A stretch of 64,000 nt of DNA from Coriobacteriia bacterium (GTDB taxonomy: Bacteria; Actinomycetota; Coriobacteriia; Anaerosomatales; PHET01): positions 1 to 64,000 of the forward strand of contig JAXMKZ010000029.1 of the NCBI GenBank assembly GCA_034370385.1, in the 5' to 3' direction. Made by a program: the position numbers and the translations under genes. The notes below the pieces were generated by a model that saw only the letters and a list, made by a program, of their open reading frames with translations, made no database searches and was not told the origin of the DNA. Each line of letters opens with the position of its first letter. Position 1 is the stretch's first letter. Below, piece by piece: positions 51,572 to 60,715 of the stretch.

Positions 51572-52375
51572 CTAGCCCCAGCCGTCGTCCCAGCGCTCAT
51601 CAAACATCCGGTCGAAGAGCTCGTCTTCAGCGTCAATCCAATCGAGGTCGCCGGAGGCCGTCATGAGCGCCAGCTCTCGAAGCTTGGTGAACTCGGAAGT
51701 CAGCGCACGTTCATCATCAGGCCCCCGGTCGTCCAGGCAGAAATCAAAGCCATGCCACTGGCCGGTTCTCTGTGATTCTGCTTCCTTGAGGAGATGCGCG
51801 ATCTGCAGGAGGCACTCAACACGATTCGCGATCAGGCGGCGGAAGAACTCAAGCTCTGTCTTTGTCTGGAAGTAGACGTCGTGAGGCTTCTCGCTTAGAG
51901 GAAGAAGTTGGAAGCCGAACAGCTGCCCGGAAAACGCATCGGGCTCGCGCCTACGCACTTTGTTCAAATTGACCGGGGAATCCGCGATGGCCTTCATGTC
52001 GAAGCCCGAAGCCGCGGTGCCCCGTATCTTCGCAAGCAGTTGCTCGAGCGCCTCTTGCTGACTGACGAGATCACGTTTCGTCAGCTTTGGAGCGGTCGCG
52101 CCGGAGATGCGTCCCTTGGTCTCAATCAGCAGGTCGTCGATCCACCCCAACAGGAACACACGCCAGTCGTTGTTTGGACACTCAACATCTGGGTCGTTCT
52201 CTCGCAGGAGCGAAAAGGCTCGCACAATGAGCGTGTCTGCAACGATCAAGAAGTCGGAAAGGAAGTCGGCTCCCTCTTCGTTCGCGAAATGCGCACCGTA
52301 CCAAAGCTGAGTAGCGGCAACGGTCTCGAAAGAACACGAGTAGAAGCCCGCGATGCCCACTCTCGACGCTAGCAT
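51572..52375 (-). CDS. Uncharacterised accessory protein
   Basis: A 267-residue soluble protein that I cannot assign. It is mostly helical by composition, with LWYGAHFANEEGADFLSDFL near the N-terminus, NNDWRVFLLGWIDDLLIETKG in the middle and a very acidic C-terminus (DWIDAEDELFDRMFDERWDD). Base composition is less GC-rich than neighbours. It sits between the last attachment repeat and an integrase remnant, so it is probably acquired DNA, perhaps a defence gene. ATG 52375 has a GGGGGA run upstream. The 220 bp after its start hold nothing recognisable. Confidence 0.65.
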   Translation of the reverse strand: MLASRVGIAGFYSCSFETVAATQLWYGAHFANEEGADFLSDFLIVADTLIVRAFSLLRENDPDVECPNNDWRVFLLGWIDDLLIETKGRISGATAPKLTKRDLVSQQEALEQLLAKIRGTAASGFDMKAIADSPVNLNKVRRREPDAFSGQLFGFQLLPLSEKPHDVYFQTKTELEFFRRLIANRVECLLQIAHLLKEAESQRTGQWHGFDFCLDDRGPDDERALTSEFTKLRELALMTASGDLDWIDAEDELFDRMFDERWDDGWG

Positions 52376-52599
52376 TGGTCCCCCGCTCGCCGCGACAACT
52401 TTCTGTGAGGGTACTACACCACCGCACGCGGCAGCTCTGCCTCTCGAGCCGCGCGAAGCGCCCTATCGTGCGGCTATTTGGTTCAACGCGAGTGACGGAG
52501 TGTTGGGCTCGGAATCGTGGTGGATGCGAAGTCGAAAGTCCGCGGCAGCCTGCAAAGCAGGAAAGGGCGAATGTGGATGACGGCGAGGAGTGAGCCGGT

Positions 52600-52893
52600 T
52601 CATCCCTCAGACGCCCGTCTGAGCGATTCCGCAAATGCATCCGCGGCTTCCCGTTCCTGGCCAGGTAGAACGCCCGCATAGATGCGCAGGGTGGTCGCAG
52701 GGTCTGAGTGCCCCAGACGGCGCGAGACGACGTGTGGGGCGAATCCCTGCCGCAGCAGCATCGTGGCGTGTCCGTGCCTGAGGTCATGGAAGCGAACTCC
52801 CGTGATGCCGATCCCCTCGGCTAGGGTTGCTGTAGGCGCATCAATCTCGTCGATGTCCAAAGGCCCATTCGGGCAGGCGGTGCCGGACCGACG
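52600..52893 (-). pseudogene. Tyrosine recombinase remnant (C-terminal catalytic end)
   Basis: About 95 codons matching the end of phage-type integrases: FHDLRHGHATMLLRQG carries the H-x-x-R box, RRLGHSDPATTLRIYAG the second His and the nucleophilic Tyr. Reading upstream, the frame continues through PNGPLDIDEID to a TAG near 52893, so the N-terminal 250 or more residues are gone. It may be the relic of the enzyme that inserted DNA at tRNA-Glu. Confidence 0.85.
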
Positions 52894-52931
52894 CTAACCC
52901 CTGCTGTGGCGTTCGGAGCACGGGCTGGAGG

Positions 52932-55900
52932 CTAATGACACTCGGTCGAGGCGGTACCGCAGCTCGCCTTGCTGTAGTTGCCGCTTGCGGGGTGCGCGTA
53001 GCTCGTGATGCCGTAGGTCGCGCTTGCTTGCGAATAGGGGGTCGCCTCCGTGGAGTAGACGACCATGTGGGCGCGGTTGAAGCCGTGCGGAATCTGGCTG
53101 TGACAGTAGACGCAAGGGGTGTAGCGGTGTCGCAGACCTCCCGCGCCCGTCGTCGAGAAGTGGAGATTCGGATCCGCTCCTCCCGGCTTGGCGAAACCGG
53201 TCGTGCTCAGGTCGTGGCACATCCCGCAGAGCGATGTCGTGTAGTTGTCCGGAGTGACCGTTGCGCTCCACGAGCCCTTCAGGATGAACGGGTATGCCGA
53301 GCCGTGCGGCCCCTTGGGGGCACCGCCGGTGAGGTTCGTGGTGTGACAGTCGGAGCACGTCATTCGCGACGTGGGGGTCCAGCCGTTGAGGTAGCCGCCG
53401 GCCGAGCTGGCCTTGCTCGTACCGACCACCGCGTGGTAGGAGGCGTTGTTGGGGTTGAACTCCCGTGCGGCATCCGTGGCGCCGTACCCACCGGACCCGC
53501 CCGTCGTAGGGAGCGTGGTGTAACCGCTGTGGCACTTGAAGCAGACATAGGCCTCGTAGTCGGTCGACTGGCCGTCGAACTTCTCAGCCACGTAGCCTGT
53601 GGGGGTCGTCCATGCGGCTGGCCACGACGAAGGTCGCACGCCGGTGCTGCCCCAGAAGACCGCCCCGGCGGTGCTCTCTCCGGGCACATGGTTGCCGCGC
53701 CGGGTCGTGTGCACCTCGTGGCAGTCGACGCACTCGACGTGCCGGTTGCCCACGCCGAAGGCGCCCGCGGTCTCCACGTCGGAGTGGCGGTTGCTGTACG
53801 TGCCTATGGGATGCACGCCGGTCTTGAGGTCGAACACACGGTTCTCGTGAACGTGCGTATGCCCGACCGATCCCCATGTGCCTGACCCAGATACGACATC
53901 GGTGTACCCATCCGCGTCGATATCGGCCGCGCGCACTCCGTATACCGTGCCACCCGGAGAAGAAATCGCATGGCCTGCCCACACCAAGCCGTCGCCGGAT
54001 GCGTTCTCGTTCCAGCTGACTTGCGACCCTGAGGCGTAGATGACATCCAGGTCGCCATCGTCGTCGATATCGGCGACAGCCGCCGAGTTGTTCTGGCCGG
54101 GGCCCCACCCCACCGTCTGCGTCGTCCAGGTGCTACCGTCACCGGCTGTGTTGTCGTACCAGTAGATCGGGTAGCCTTGGGGCGAGGTCCCCTTCCAACC
54201 CCCTCCGACCACGATATCGTTGTCGCCGCTACCGTTGATGTCCCCAATGGCCACGGACCACAGGCTGATCTGCGGATAGGCGACCGTCACGGTCGACCAG
54301 CCGCCTCCACCGATCGCGGGGTTGCTGTGCCAGCGCACCCGCTGATCGTCTCCTACCGACGCGATGTCTATGTCGATGTCCCCGTCGATCGCGCCCACCG
54401 CAAGACTTCGGATGGCGCCTCCGGCCGAGTGCACCAGGGTGTGGTTCCACGCTGCGCCGTTTCCGGCGTTGCTGTGCACGAGGATATTGCCGTCATTCCG
54501 TCCCGAGACGATGTCAAGGTCCCCGTCGCGATCGAAGTCGCTCACGGCGACGCTGTGGGCCGAAACGCCTGAGCCGGACGTTATGACAACATTCGACGAC
54601 CATGCGCTGCCGTCGCCAGCCGTGTTGTCCAACCACAGCACGCTGGCCCCAGAGCCGCTCACGCCGAGAACTATGTCCCGGTCGCCGTCGTTGTCGATGT
54701 CACCGATTGCGACCGAGGTGATCTGAAGGGTGCTTGTGAACGCGGTGACCGTGGTCCACACAGAGCCGCTTGCGGAGTTCTTATAGACGTAGACCTCGCC
54801 AGTCCTCGACCCGGACACGATGTCGAGATCCCCGTCGTTGTCGATATCCGAAACTGCGACCGAGTATGTGATGTCCGTGTCGCCGCCGACCCGGCGACTG
54901 TACCAGTCCGGCTGGGTGCCCGGCACCTGATTCGTGACGGTCTGGATGTCAGGCATGTATGCGTGGCATCCCGTGTCGCACGAGGTCCACGAGCTCCGGG
55001 AGCCGTGGCACCCGAAGCACAGACGCTCTTCGCGGCTGATCGCGCTGTTCTGGCGCGACACGGGCGGGAAGTGCCCACCTGAGAACGCCGTAAGCCGCGC
55101 GTTGTCAGAGCCGTGCGGATCGTGGCAGTTGTCGCAGCCGACACTCGTGTCGCCTGCACCCGAGACGGCGTAGTGGCCGCCGGTCGTCATCGGGGACTTG
55201 TCCCAGCCCGGGAAGAAGGTGGCGGTAACCGACGGGAAAATCACGGTGTACGGCACAACGGTCGTGGTGTTCAGTGTCTTGGACGGAGGACTGCCGTCGT
55301 GGCACCGCAAACAGAACTGCCCGACGCTAGCCGGCGTGTTAACGGTATTGTCCGGATCGCTCATGCGCCCAAGCGACCACTCGGCGGTGCCCGTCGTGAC
55401 GGTGTGTGAGTTGTGGCAGCTCGCACAGTACAGCGCGGCTCCTGTCGTGCCGGAGATGTCGTGCGAGCTCGCGCGGGCGAATTCGCGCTCGATGAAGCGC
55501 CCGTTCCACGTGTTCGCATCTCCAGACGAGCCGTGGCATCGGTAGCACAGTTCCGCGTCCTGGGCGCCGGCTCCGAGGGCGTAGGCATTCAGGTAGTCGG
55601 CCCCTTTCGCGCCGTGACGCTGGTGGCACACAAGGCATTGGATGCCGCTGCCACTGGACGGGGTGATCTGGCACGTGGCGTCGACCGTCGCCGATGGCGT
55701 CCACGCCAAGTCGGCATGGGGGCCGGTGTAGATGGTCTGGTGGTCGCCCCCGGACTTGGAGTAGTAGAGCGAATCGGAGATGTAGGCGTTGCGGAACGAT
55801 CCATGACACCCGAAACAGAAGGGATTCTTGGCTCCACCGGCCGCGGCGGTCGGATATGTCTTCGAGCCATCGGACTGCCAGTTGAAGAGGAGCTTGGGGT

Positions 55901-56957
55901 TCACGGACGGGTCGTTGTGGACCTCGTGACAGCTGCCGCAGTCGAGCGTCTCCTCGACGAAGGGGTGCCACGAGTCGTCGAACACGTCCGGCGCCTGGTC
56001 GTCGCAGGCGATGAACTCAGCTTGGACGTTCGAACCGTGGGCGCCGGCCGGAGGGCTCGATGCACTCGCGTTCCCGTGGCAATAGAAGCACTCATCGAAC
56101 CTCGCGCGTGCCAGCGCGGGACTCGCCATGGCATCGTGGGAGCTGTGGCACGCCTTGCATGAGCGAGAGCCCTCCGTGTACCGCCCGTGCGGCATCGAAG
56201 TGTAGCCTACGGCGTACGTTGAGAAGTGGTCGAGCTGGGCCATTGCAACGTCGCGCTCTGTGTCGAGGGTCACGTCGACGCCGAGGCGGTCCCATCTTGA
56301 GCCGGTTTCATTCCTCAGGTGGAGGCGCGCGGTTCGCGCAAGCCAGTTCTCTTCGAACAGCTCCCCGCCGTTGACGCGGTAGGCGATCTCCAGCTCGACG
56401 GGCTTCCGGAACACGGTTCCGTCAGGTCCGAAGTCGAGGGCGGGCGTCATGAAAGCCGTCGAGGAGCAGCCTGTCGACCCCGCTACACGCTCCTCGATCG
56501 TGAGGCGTGTGGCGCTCGCGAGTGCACGTGCAGGCACGCGCAGGAGCACCTCACCGTTCGCCGCGATGATCTCGGTGGGCGAGGACGCTGAGGCCAGCTT
56601 CGTGATCCAGATGTCGTCGTTTCTGACCACCGGGCCCCGGTCGCCGACCAATACGCCTGAAGCTGCGGCGACTCGGTAGCGGTAGACCCCAAGGGCCGTC
56701 TCTGGCACTGGGTCGACGTAGTGCGTCGAGGACGTCACGGCCGCCTTGCGAAACGCCTTCTCGCCCGGTCCGGCACGGTACACGACGTAGCGGGAAGCCC
56801 CTGAGACAGCGCACCACTCGAGACGATTCTCCAAGTGGCCGGCGGTCGCGGAAACCAAGTCAGGTGCGGGCGGACCTCCCAAGACCATCAGAACCACTGC
56901 GCACGAGGCGGAAGCGCACGCGAGCACCCAAGCCAGCGCGCGCTTCAACGATGACAC
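52932..56957 (-). CDS. Giant secreted multiheme cytochrome with FG-GAP propeller
   Basis: A 1341-residue exported protein. Signal or anchor helix at residues 5-28; a fibronectin-like and ZU5-like beta region to about 255; first cytochrome block (about 260-680) with CKACH, CFYCH, CGSCH, CFGCH, CLVCH, CYRCH, CASCH, CLRCH, CDNCH, CFGCH and the spaced CDTGCH; seven FG-GAP/VCBS repeats (such as DIDNDGDLDIVSG) at about 700-1030; second block with CVDCH, CFKCH, CSDCH, CGMCH and CVYCH; final residues TECH. That gives 15 canonical sites plus one or two spaced ones. The seven repeats fit a closed seven-blade calcium-binding propeller. GTG 56957 has GGGGGAG upstream. Likely an extracellular electron conduit or adhesin. 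Confidence 0.9.
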   Translation of the reverse strand: MSSLKRALAWVLACASASCAVVLMVLGGPPAPDLVSATAGHLENRLEWCAVSGASRYVVYRAGPGEKAFRKAAVTSSTHYVDPVPETALGVYRYRVAAASGVLVGDRGPVVRNDDIWITKLASASSPTEIIAANGEVLLRVPARALASATRLTIEERVAGSTGCSSTAFMTPALDFGPDGTVFRKPVELEIAYRVNGGELFEENWLARTARLHLRNETGSRWDRLGVDVTLDTERDVAMAQLDHFSTYAVGYTSMPHGRYTEGSRSCKACHSSHDAMASPALARARFDECFYCHGNASASSPPAGAHGSNVQAEFIACDDQAPDVFDDSWHPFVEETLDCGSCHEVHNDPSVNPKLLFNWQSDGSKTYPTAAAGGAKNPFCFGCHGSFRNAYISDSLYYSKSGGDHQTIYTGPHADLAWTPSATVDATCQITPSSGSGIQCLVCHQRHGAKGADYLNAYALGAGAQDAELCYRCHGSSGDANTWNGRFIEREFARASSHDISGTTGAALYCASCHNSHTVTTGTAEWSLGRMSDPDNTVNTPASVGQFCLRCHDGSPPSKTLNTTTVVPYTVIFPSVTATFFPGWDKSPMTTGGHYAVSGAGDTSVGCDNCHDPHGSDNARLTAFSGGHFPPVSRQNSAISREERLCFGCHGSRSSWTSCDTGCHAYMPDIQTVTNQVPGTQPDWYSRRVGGDTDITYSVAVSDIDNDGDLDIVSGSRTGEVYVYKNSASGSVWTTVTAFTSTLQITSVAIGDIDNDGDRDIVLGVSGSGASVLWLDNTAGDGSAWSSNVVITSGSGVSAHSVAVSDFDRDGDLDIVSGRNDGNILVHSNAGNGAAWNHTLVHSAGGAIRSLAVGAIDGDIDIDIASVGDDQRVRWHSNPAIGGGGWSTVTVAYPQISLWSVAIGDINGSGDNDIVVGGGWKGTSPQGYPIYWYDNTAGDGSTWTTQTVGWGPGQNNSAAVADIDDDGDLDVIYASGSQVSWNENASGDGLVWAGHAISSPGGTVYGVRAADIDADGYTDVVSGSGTWGSVGHTHVHENRVFDLKTGVHPIGTYSNRHSDVETAGAFGVGNRHVECVDCHEVHTTRRGNHVPGESTAGAVFWGSTGVRPSSWPAAWTTPTGYVAEKFDGQSTDYEAYVCFKCHSGYTTLPTTGGSGGYGATDAAREFNPNNASYHAVVGTSKASSAGGYLNGWTPTSRMTCSDCHTTNLTGGAPKGPHGSAYPFILKGSWSATVTPDNYTTSLCGMCHDLSTTGFAKPGGADPNLHFSTTGAGGLRHRYTPCVYCHSQIPHGFNRAHMVVYSTEATPYSQASATYGITSYAHPASGNYSKASCGTASTECH

Positions 56958-57070
56958 TCGGTGCTCCCCCTTGCTTGACAATGGCCCTCCCCGGCTCGCG
57001 GCGAATTATCCCATGGTTCCGCCGTTTACTGGTGCTCATGTGGGTTCAGGGACCTTAATGGGGCCACGTA

Positions 57071-57106
57071 CACCCTAGTTCCCGAGAATCCCGAACGGGA
57101 GTACGT
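57071..57106 (+). repeat. Direct repeat left of the phosphotransferase gene
   Basis: Thirty-six bases matching 58221-58256 with four differences. Read leftward it encodes FGILGN followed by TAG, a copy of the 3' end of the small membrane protein gene at 58225. Next to it (57107-57135) is a sequence related to the hairpin at 51271-51303. Confidence 0.8.
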
Positions 57107-57149
57107 CCCCTCTGTGCGAAACAGGGGTCTGCCTGCGGAGGACCGAGCC

Positions 57150-58217
57150 TCACTTCCCGACGTGCGCCGCGAGCCAGCGTGTGTCGTCGCCGACGTTCTC
57201 GATACGGTGCTCGTTGGCCAGCCGGTAGGCCGTGTACACCATCAGCGTTCGGCGCACCTCAGTCTCCGAGCCCGACACGCCTAGGCGTTCCGCCAGCCGC
57301 GCGAGATCTTCCTCTGTGCCGCGCAGAGCCTGTTCTGGCGTTTCGCCATCACGATGTCGCCGCGACTGAAAGCAGTAGTGGATCGCGTCGAAGGGCCACG
57401 GCGCGCTATCCATGGCGCGATTCCAGTCCCATAGCCACAGCTGATCGCCACGCAGCTGCATGTTCCATGGCACGAAGTCACCGTGCGCCCGGCACAGCGT
57501 CAGGCGAGCGTCCGGCGAGCCCTCCACCGCACGGGCTAGCAGGTCGCGCGCGCCATCCGTCCCCTCGCCGAAGCACGCATCGAGCGCCGCTATCGCCTCG
57601 GTGTAGCCGACCTCACGCTCGCTCAGGGCGCGAAGTTCGGCGAGGAAGGGGAGGAGTTCGTCGATCGAGTGCTCGCCGTTTCCGCCGACGCTCGCAACGT
57701 CGGTCAGTGCGAGCATCGTCCACCGGCCGACGGACTCGCCGATGGCGAAGGCCTCGGGCGCGACTATCCCTGCGGGGCGATGCCGGTGCAGGTCCTCGAG
57801 GAACCGTGCCTGGTCGGCGAGTGCCTGACGCCCATACGTTCGAGCCGTGACGAAGACGGTTTGCGACCGCTGCTGCACCGCCGTGATGGACCAGCTCACG
57901 TCTTCGTTGAGCGTGGACGCGTACGCGACGACGTCGTGGTCGAGGAACTCACCGAGGGCCTTGAGCAACTCCTGATAGCCTTCGCGGCACGCTTTGGGCA
58001 CGGGCCGAATGGCCGCAAGGACGCGTCCGCTAGGCGGGGCGGCCCGCAGCAGGGTGGACGCGAAACGAGCCGCTCGTCCCGGACTCGCGTGAAGTCGATC
58101 AAGGAGCTCACCCGAGCGTCGGTCGCCGGGGCAGAACGCGTTGATGCGGTAGTCGTGGAGCTTGAACAGTACGAATCCAGACGCGTCGGGGGAATCGTGG
58201 CCCACGTCTGCATCCAT
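57150..58217 (-). CDS. APH/choline-kinase-like phosphotransferase
   Basis: A 355-residue small-molecule kinase of the aminoglycoside phosphotransferase fold. The catalytic loop is AHGDFVPWNMQ (HGDxxxxN) and the metal aspartate follows in LWLWDWNRA. The N-terminal lobe is unusual and the natural substrate is unknown, so resistance should not be assumed. ATG 58217 lies 8 bp after the stop of the small membrane gene, with AGGGTG upstream. The gene is bracketed by a 36-bp direct repeat. Confidence 0.82.
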   Translation of the reverse strand: MDADVGHDSPDASGFVLFKLHDYRINAFCPGDRRSGELLDRLHASPGRAARFASTLLRAAPPSGRVLAAIRPVPKACREGYQELLKALGEFLDHDVVAYASTLNEDVSWSITAVQQRSQTVFVTARTYGRQALADQARFLEDLHRHRPAGIVAPEAFAIGESVGRWTMLALTDVASVGGNGEHSIDELLPFLAELRALSEREVGYTEAIAALDACFGEGTDGARDLLARAVEGSPDARLTLCRAHGDFVPWNMQLRGDQLWLWDWNRAMDSAPWPFDAIHYCFQSRRHRDGETPEQALRGTEEDLARLAERLGVSGSETEVRRTLMVYTAYRLANEHRIENVGDDTRWLAAHVGK

Positions 58218-58220
58218 GGG

Positions 58221-58256
58221 CACCCTAGTCGCCGAGAATCCCGAACAGGAGTGCGT
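58221..58256 (+). repeat. Direct repeat right of the phosphotransferase gene
   Basis: Partner of 57071-57106 (about 32 of 36 bases identical). It overlaps the 3' end of the small membrane gene at 58225, which remains complete. Confidence 0.8.
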
Positions 58257-58374
58257 GCAGAACCACCCAGACCACGTAGATGCCCAGCCCGATGGCCAGT
58301 CCGCGGAGGAGATCCGCACCCCACGCTGCCCAGCGGTTCTCCCGTTTTGGCTGGACCGGCATGAGCGGATCCAC
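58225..58374 (-). CDS. Small single-pass membrane protein
   Basis: A 49-residue protein: a charged start (PVQPKRENRWAAWG) and one helix (LLRGLAIGLGIYVVWVVLHALLFGILG). The GTG at 58374 is supported by GGGAGG at 7 bases. Function unknown. Its 3' end is duplicated at 57071. Confidence 0.65.
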   Translation of the reverse strand: MDPLMPVQPKRENRWAAWGADLLRGLAIGLGIYVVWVVLHALLFGILGD

Positions 58375-58493
58375 AGCGAACCTCCCTGTGTGCCTGACGA
58401 CTTCCCCTTGTGAGTATCGGTGGAGTTGTCGACGCACGCAACCGAGCGGACACACTGGTATGCTGATGCGCGACACGTGAGCAGGGAGGATCG

Positions 58494-58622
58494 ATGGAGC
58501 GGCGGTACGGCAGTCCCTATCGACACTGGGTGAGCGGCTTCATCTTTGAAGTCGCCATTTTCGCTGCGTACCTCATCTTCCTTGCTGGTATGTCGTTCGG
58601 CATCCTTCGGCTGGCGGGGTAG
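58494..58622 (+). CDS. Small membrane protein ahead of the Trk gene
   Basis: A 42-residue protein starting MERRYGSPYRHW and continuing as one hydrophobic helix (FEVAIFAAYLIFLAGMSFGI). GGGAGGA directly precedes the ATG at 58494. It lies 7 bp upstream of the potassium transporter and probably belongs to the same operon. Possibly an accessory subunit. Confidence 0.65.
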   Translation: MERRYGSPYRHWVSGFIFEVAIFAAYLIFLAGMSFGILRLAG

Positions 58623-58629
58623 CGGCGCC

Positions 58630-60144
58630 GTGTGGGTTCGCTTCACGCTCGCCGAGGTGCGAGGTATCGCCCACTACCTGGGGATGCTCGTCGTAGGCGT
58701 GGCGCTGACCATGTTGCTGCCTCTTGGGACGGCCCTCGTGCTGGGCGAGTGGGGACCTGCGCTCGACTACTTCATTGGAGCCGCCCTTGCGGGGACGATC
58801 GGCGTCGCTCTCATGCTGGCCGACGTGACCTCCCCGCAGATCTCGAACCGGCAATCACTTCTCATCTCCTCGCTTGCGTGGCTCTTCGCAGCGCTGGTCG
58901 GGGCTGTTCCCCTGGCGCTGTCCGGCAACTACGGCTCGTACTTGGACGCGCTCTTCGACGCGATGTCAGGGTTCACCACGTCGGGGCTCACCGTGGTGCA
59001 GGACCTCGACCACATGGCGCATGCGCACAACATGTGGCGACACCTGACCCACCTCATCGGGGGGCAGGGCATCATCGTGGCCGCGATCTCGCTCGCCCTC
59101 GCGATGAAAGGGGGCGCGATCTCGCTGTACATGGCCGAGGGGCGCGACGAGCGCATTCTGCCCAACGTGCTCCACACCGCGCGCTTCATCTGGTTCGTCA
59201 CCGCCGTCTGGGTGACGTTCGGTACGACGGTCCTCAGTGTGATCAACTGGTTCTCGGGCATGGGTGCCGTGCGGGGCTTCCTACACGGATTCTGGCTCAC
59301 GATGGCGGCCTTTGACACCGGCGGATTCGGACCCCAGTCGCAAAACGCGCTGTACTACCACAACCCCTACCTTGAGGCCGGCCTGCTCATGCTGATGCTT
59401 GCCGGGACCTTCAACTTCAGCCTTCATGCAGACCTGTGGCGCGGTGACCGCCTCGAGGTGTTCAAGAACATCGAGGCCAAGACGCTCGCGGCCAACATCG
59501 CCATATGCGTCGGCCTCGTGGCGATCTCGTTCGGTGCGAGCAGCCTCCTCAGCACGGATGCCGAGCTGTGGCGCAAGGGCGTGTTCCACATCATCTCCGC
59601 GAACTCGGGCACCGGGCTTATGACCGTGTACCCCGGCCAGTGGTCGCAGATGGGCGGTGCCGCGATCTTCGCCATCGTGCTTGCGATGGGTTTCGGTGGC
59701 ATGGTGTCCTCGACCGCCGGAGGCATCAAGTCGTTGCGCATCGGCCTGATGCTGTCTTCGGTGGTGCTGTCGGTGAAGCAGGCGCTGTCACCGCGGTCGG
59801 CCGTCGTTCGCGTGCGCTTCCACCACCTTGTCGAGCGCTTCGTGACACCCGAGATCACTGCGAGCGCCTTCACCTACTTCACGCTCTACGCGGTGAGCTA
59901 CATCTCGGGTGGTGTCATAGGTGCGGCCTACGGCTATGATCCCGCCGCCGCCATCTTCGAGTCGGTCTCCGCGGCGGCTAACGTGGGACTGTCCGTGGGG
60001 ATCACGGGACCGATGATGCCCACCGGCCTGAAGGTGCTCTACATAGTGCAGATGTGGTCGGGGCGCCTTGAGTTCTTGTCGCTCATAGCTCTGGTCGTCG
60101 CCGTTCTGCTCGCCGTCAAGCCACACCGCGGGGTGGCTTCGTGA
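58630..60144 (+). CDS. trkH: TrkH/KtrB-type potassium uptake protein
   Basis: A 504-residue transporter with four pore-loop repeats: FDAMSGFTTSGLTV, TMAAFDTGGFG, HIISANSGTGL and ESVSAAANVGLSVG, each providing selectivity-filter glycines. Length and two extra N-terminal helices favour TrkH over KtrB. The start is GTG 58630. No TrkA/KtrA regulatory subunit is in the window. It overlaps the next gene by 4 bp (GTGA). Confidence 0.93.
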   Translation: MWVRFTLAEVRGIAHYLGMLVVGVALTMLLPLGTALVLGEWGPALDYFIGAALAGTIGVALMLADVTSPQISNRQSLLISSLAWLFAALVGAVPLALSGNYGSYLDALFDAMSGFTTSGLTVVQDLDHMAHAHNMWRHLTHLIGGQGIIVAAISLALAMKGGAISLYMAEGRDERILPNVLHTARFIWFVTAVWVTFGTTVLSVINWFSGMGAVRGFLHGFWLTMAAFDTGGFGPQSQNALYYHNPYLEAGLLMLMLAGTFNFSLHADLWRGDRLEVFKNIEAKTLAANIAICVGLVAISFGASSLLSTDAELWRKGVFHIISANSGTGLMTVYPGQWSQMGGAAIFAIVLAMGFGGMVSSTAGGIKSLRIGLMLSSVVLSVKQALSPRSAVVRVRFHHLVERFVTPEITASAFTYFTLYAVSYISGGVIGAAYGYDPAAAIFESVSAAANVGLSVGITGPMMPTGLKVLYIVQMWSGRLEFLSLIALVVAVLLAVKPHRGVAS

Positions 60145-60668
60145 AGGCGGCCGTGACCGTCATGTTCGCGCTGGCCATCACCTGCATACCCGCGCAGGCG
60201 ATGGCCATCAAGGGGGTCGAGCCAGTAGCCATGACCCCCGGCGCGCTGACACCTGCTGAAGCGGTCGAACTCGGGCTTGCACAAGATGGGGTGCGCGTTG
60301 TCGTGCAGGGAGAGGCGATCGGAGAGGCCCTGTCGGCTCCACGTGGCAAGCGTTGGTTGAACCTGCTTGGTGGAGGGGTGGCGATCGGAGTGGTCGTCGA
60401 GGCCGAGGATGCTGCTGCCATCGAGCGGTTTGGCGAGTACCGACAACGGGGTGCCACGGTCCTCGTGGGCGGGACGCTGAATTCGGCGTGCGACGAGCAT
60501 GGCGGGGACCTGGACATACACGCGAGCAAGATCGAGATCCTCGATCAAGGCGAGAGCGTCCCGCACGCCCTCCATCCGCTCAAGGGCGCTCTGGCCGCCG
60601 CAGTCGGCATCGTGGCGCTCGTGCTCTTGGCCCAGTACCGTCGACTGAAGCGTCGCACCTACCTGTAG
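60141..60668 (+). CDS. Exported protein with C-terminal anchor, linked to the Trk gene
   Basis: A 175-residue protein with a signal peptide (VTVMFALAITCIPAQAMA), a beta-rich middle (VRVVVQGEAIGEAL, WLNLLGGGVAIGVVV, ATVLVGGTLNSACDEHGGDLDIHA) resembling an OB-fold, and a C-terminal helix followed by a basic tail. Translationally coupled to the transporter. Function unknown. Confidence 0.72.
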   Translation: MKAAVTVMFALAITCIPAQAMAIKGVEPVAMTPGALTPAEAVELGLAQDGVRVVVQGEAIGEALSAPRGKRWLNLLGGGVAIGVVVEAEDAAAIERFGEYRQRGATVLVGGTLNSACDEHGGDLDIHASKIEILDQGESVPHALHPLKGALAAAVGIVALVLLAQYRRLKRRTYL

Positions 60669-60715
60669 AGAAACCGCCGTTTCCCGCCGCGGGGTTGCCG
60701 CTCACCGTTTTGTGG

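Noticed and set aside
53311-53324. CCCTTGGGGGCACC, identical to part of the tRNA-Glu attachment repeat
   Set aside because: It lies inside the giant cytochrome gene, encodes the GGAPKGPHG segment, and has no arm motif or longer match; a chance match in GC-rich coding DNA is more likely.
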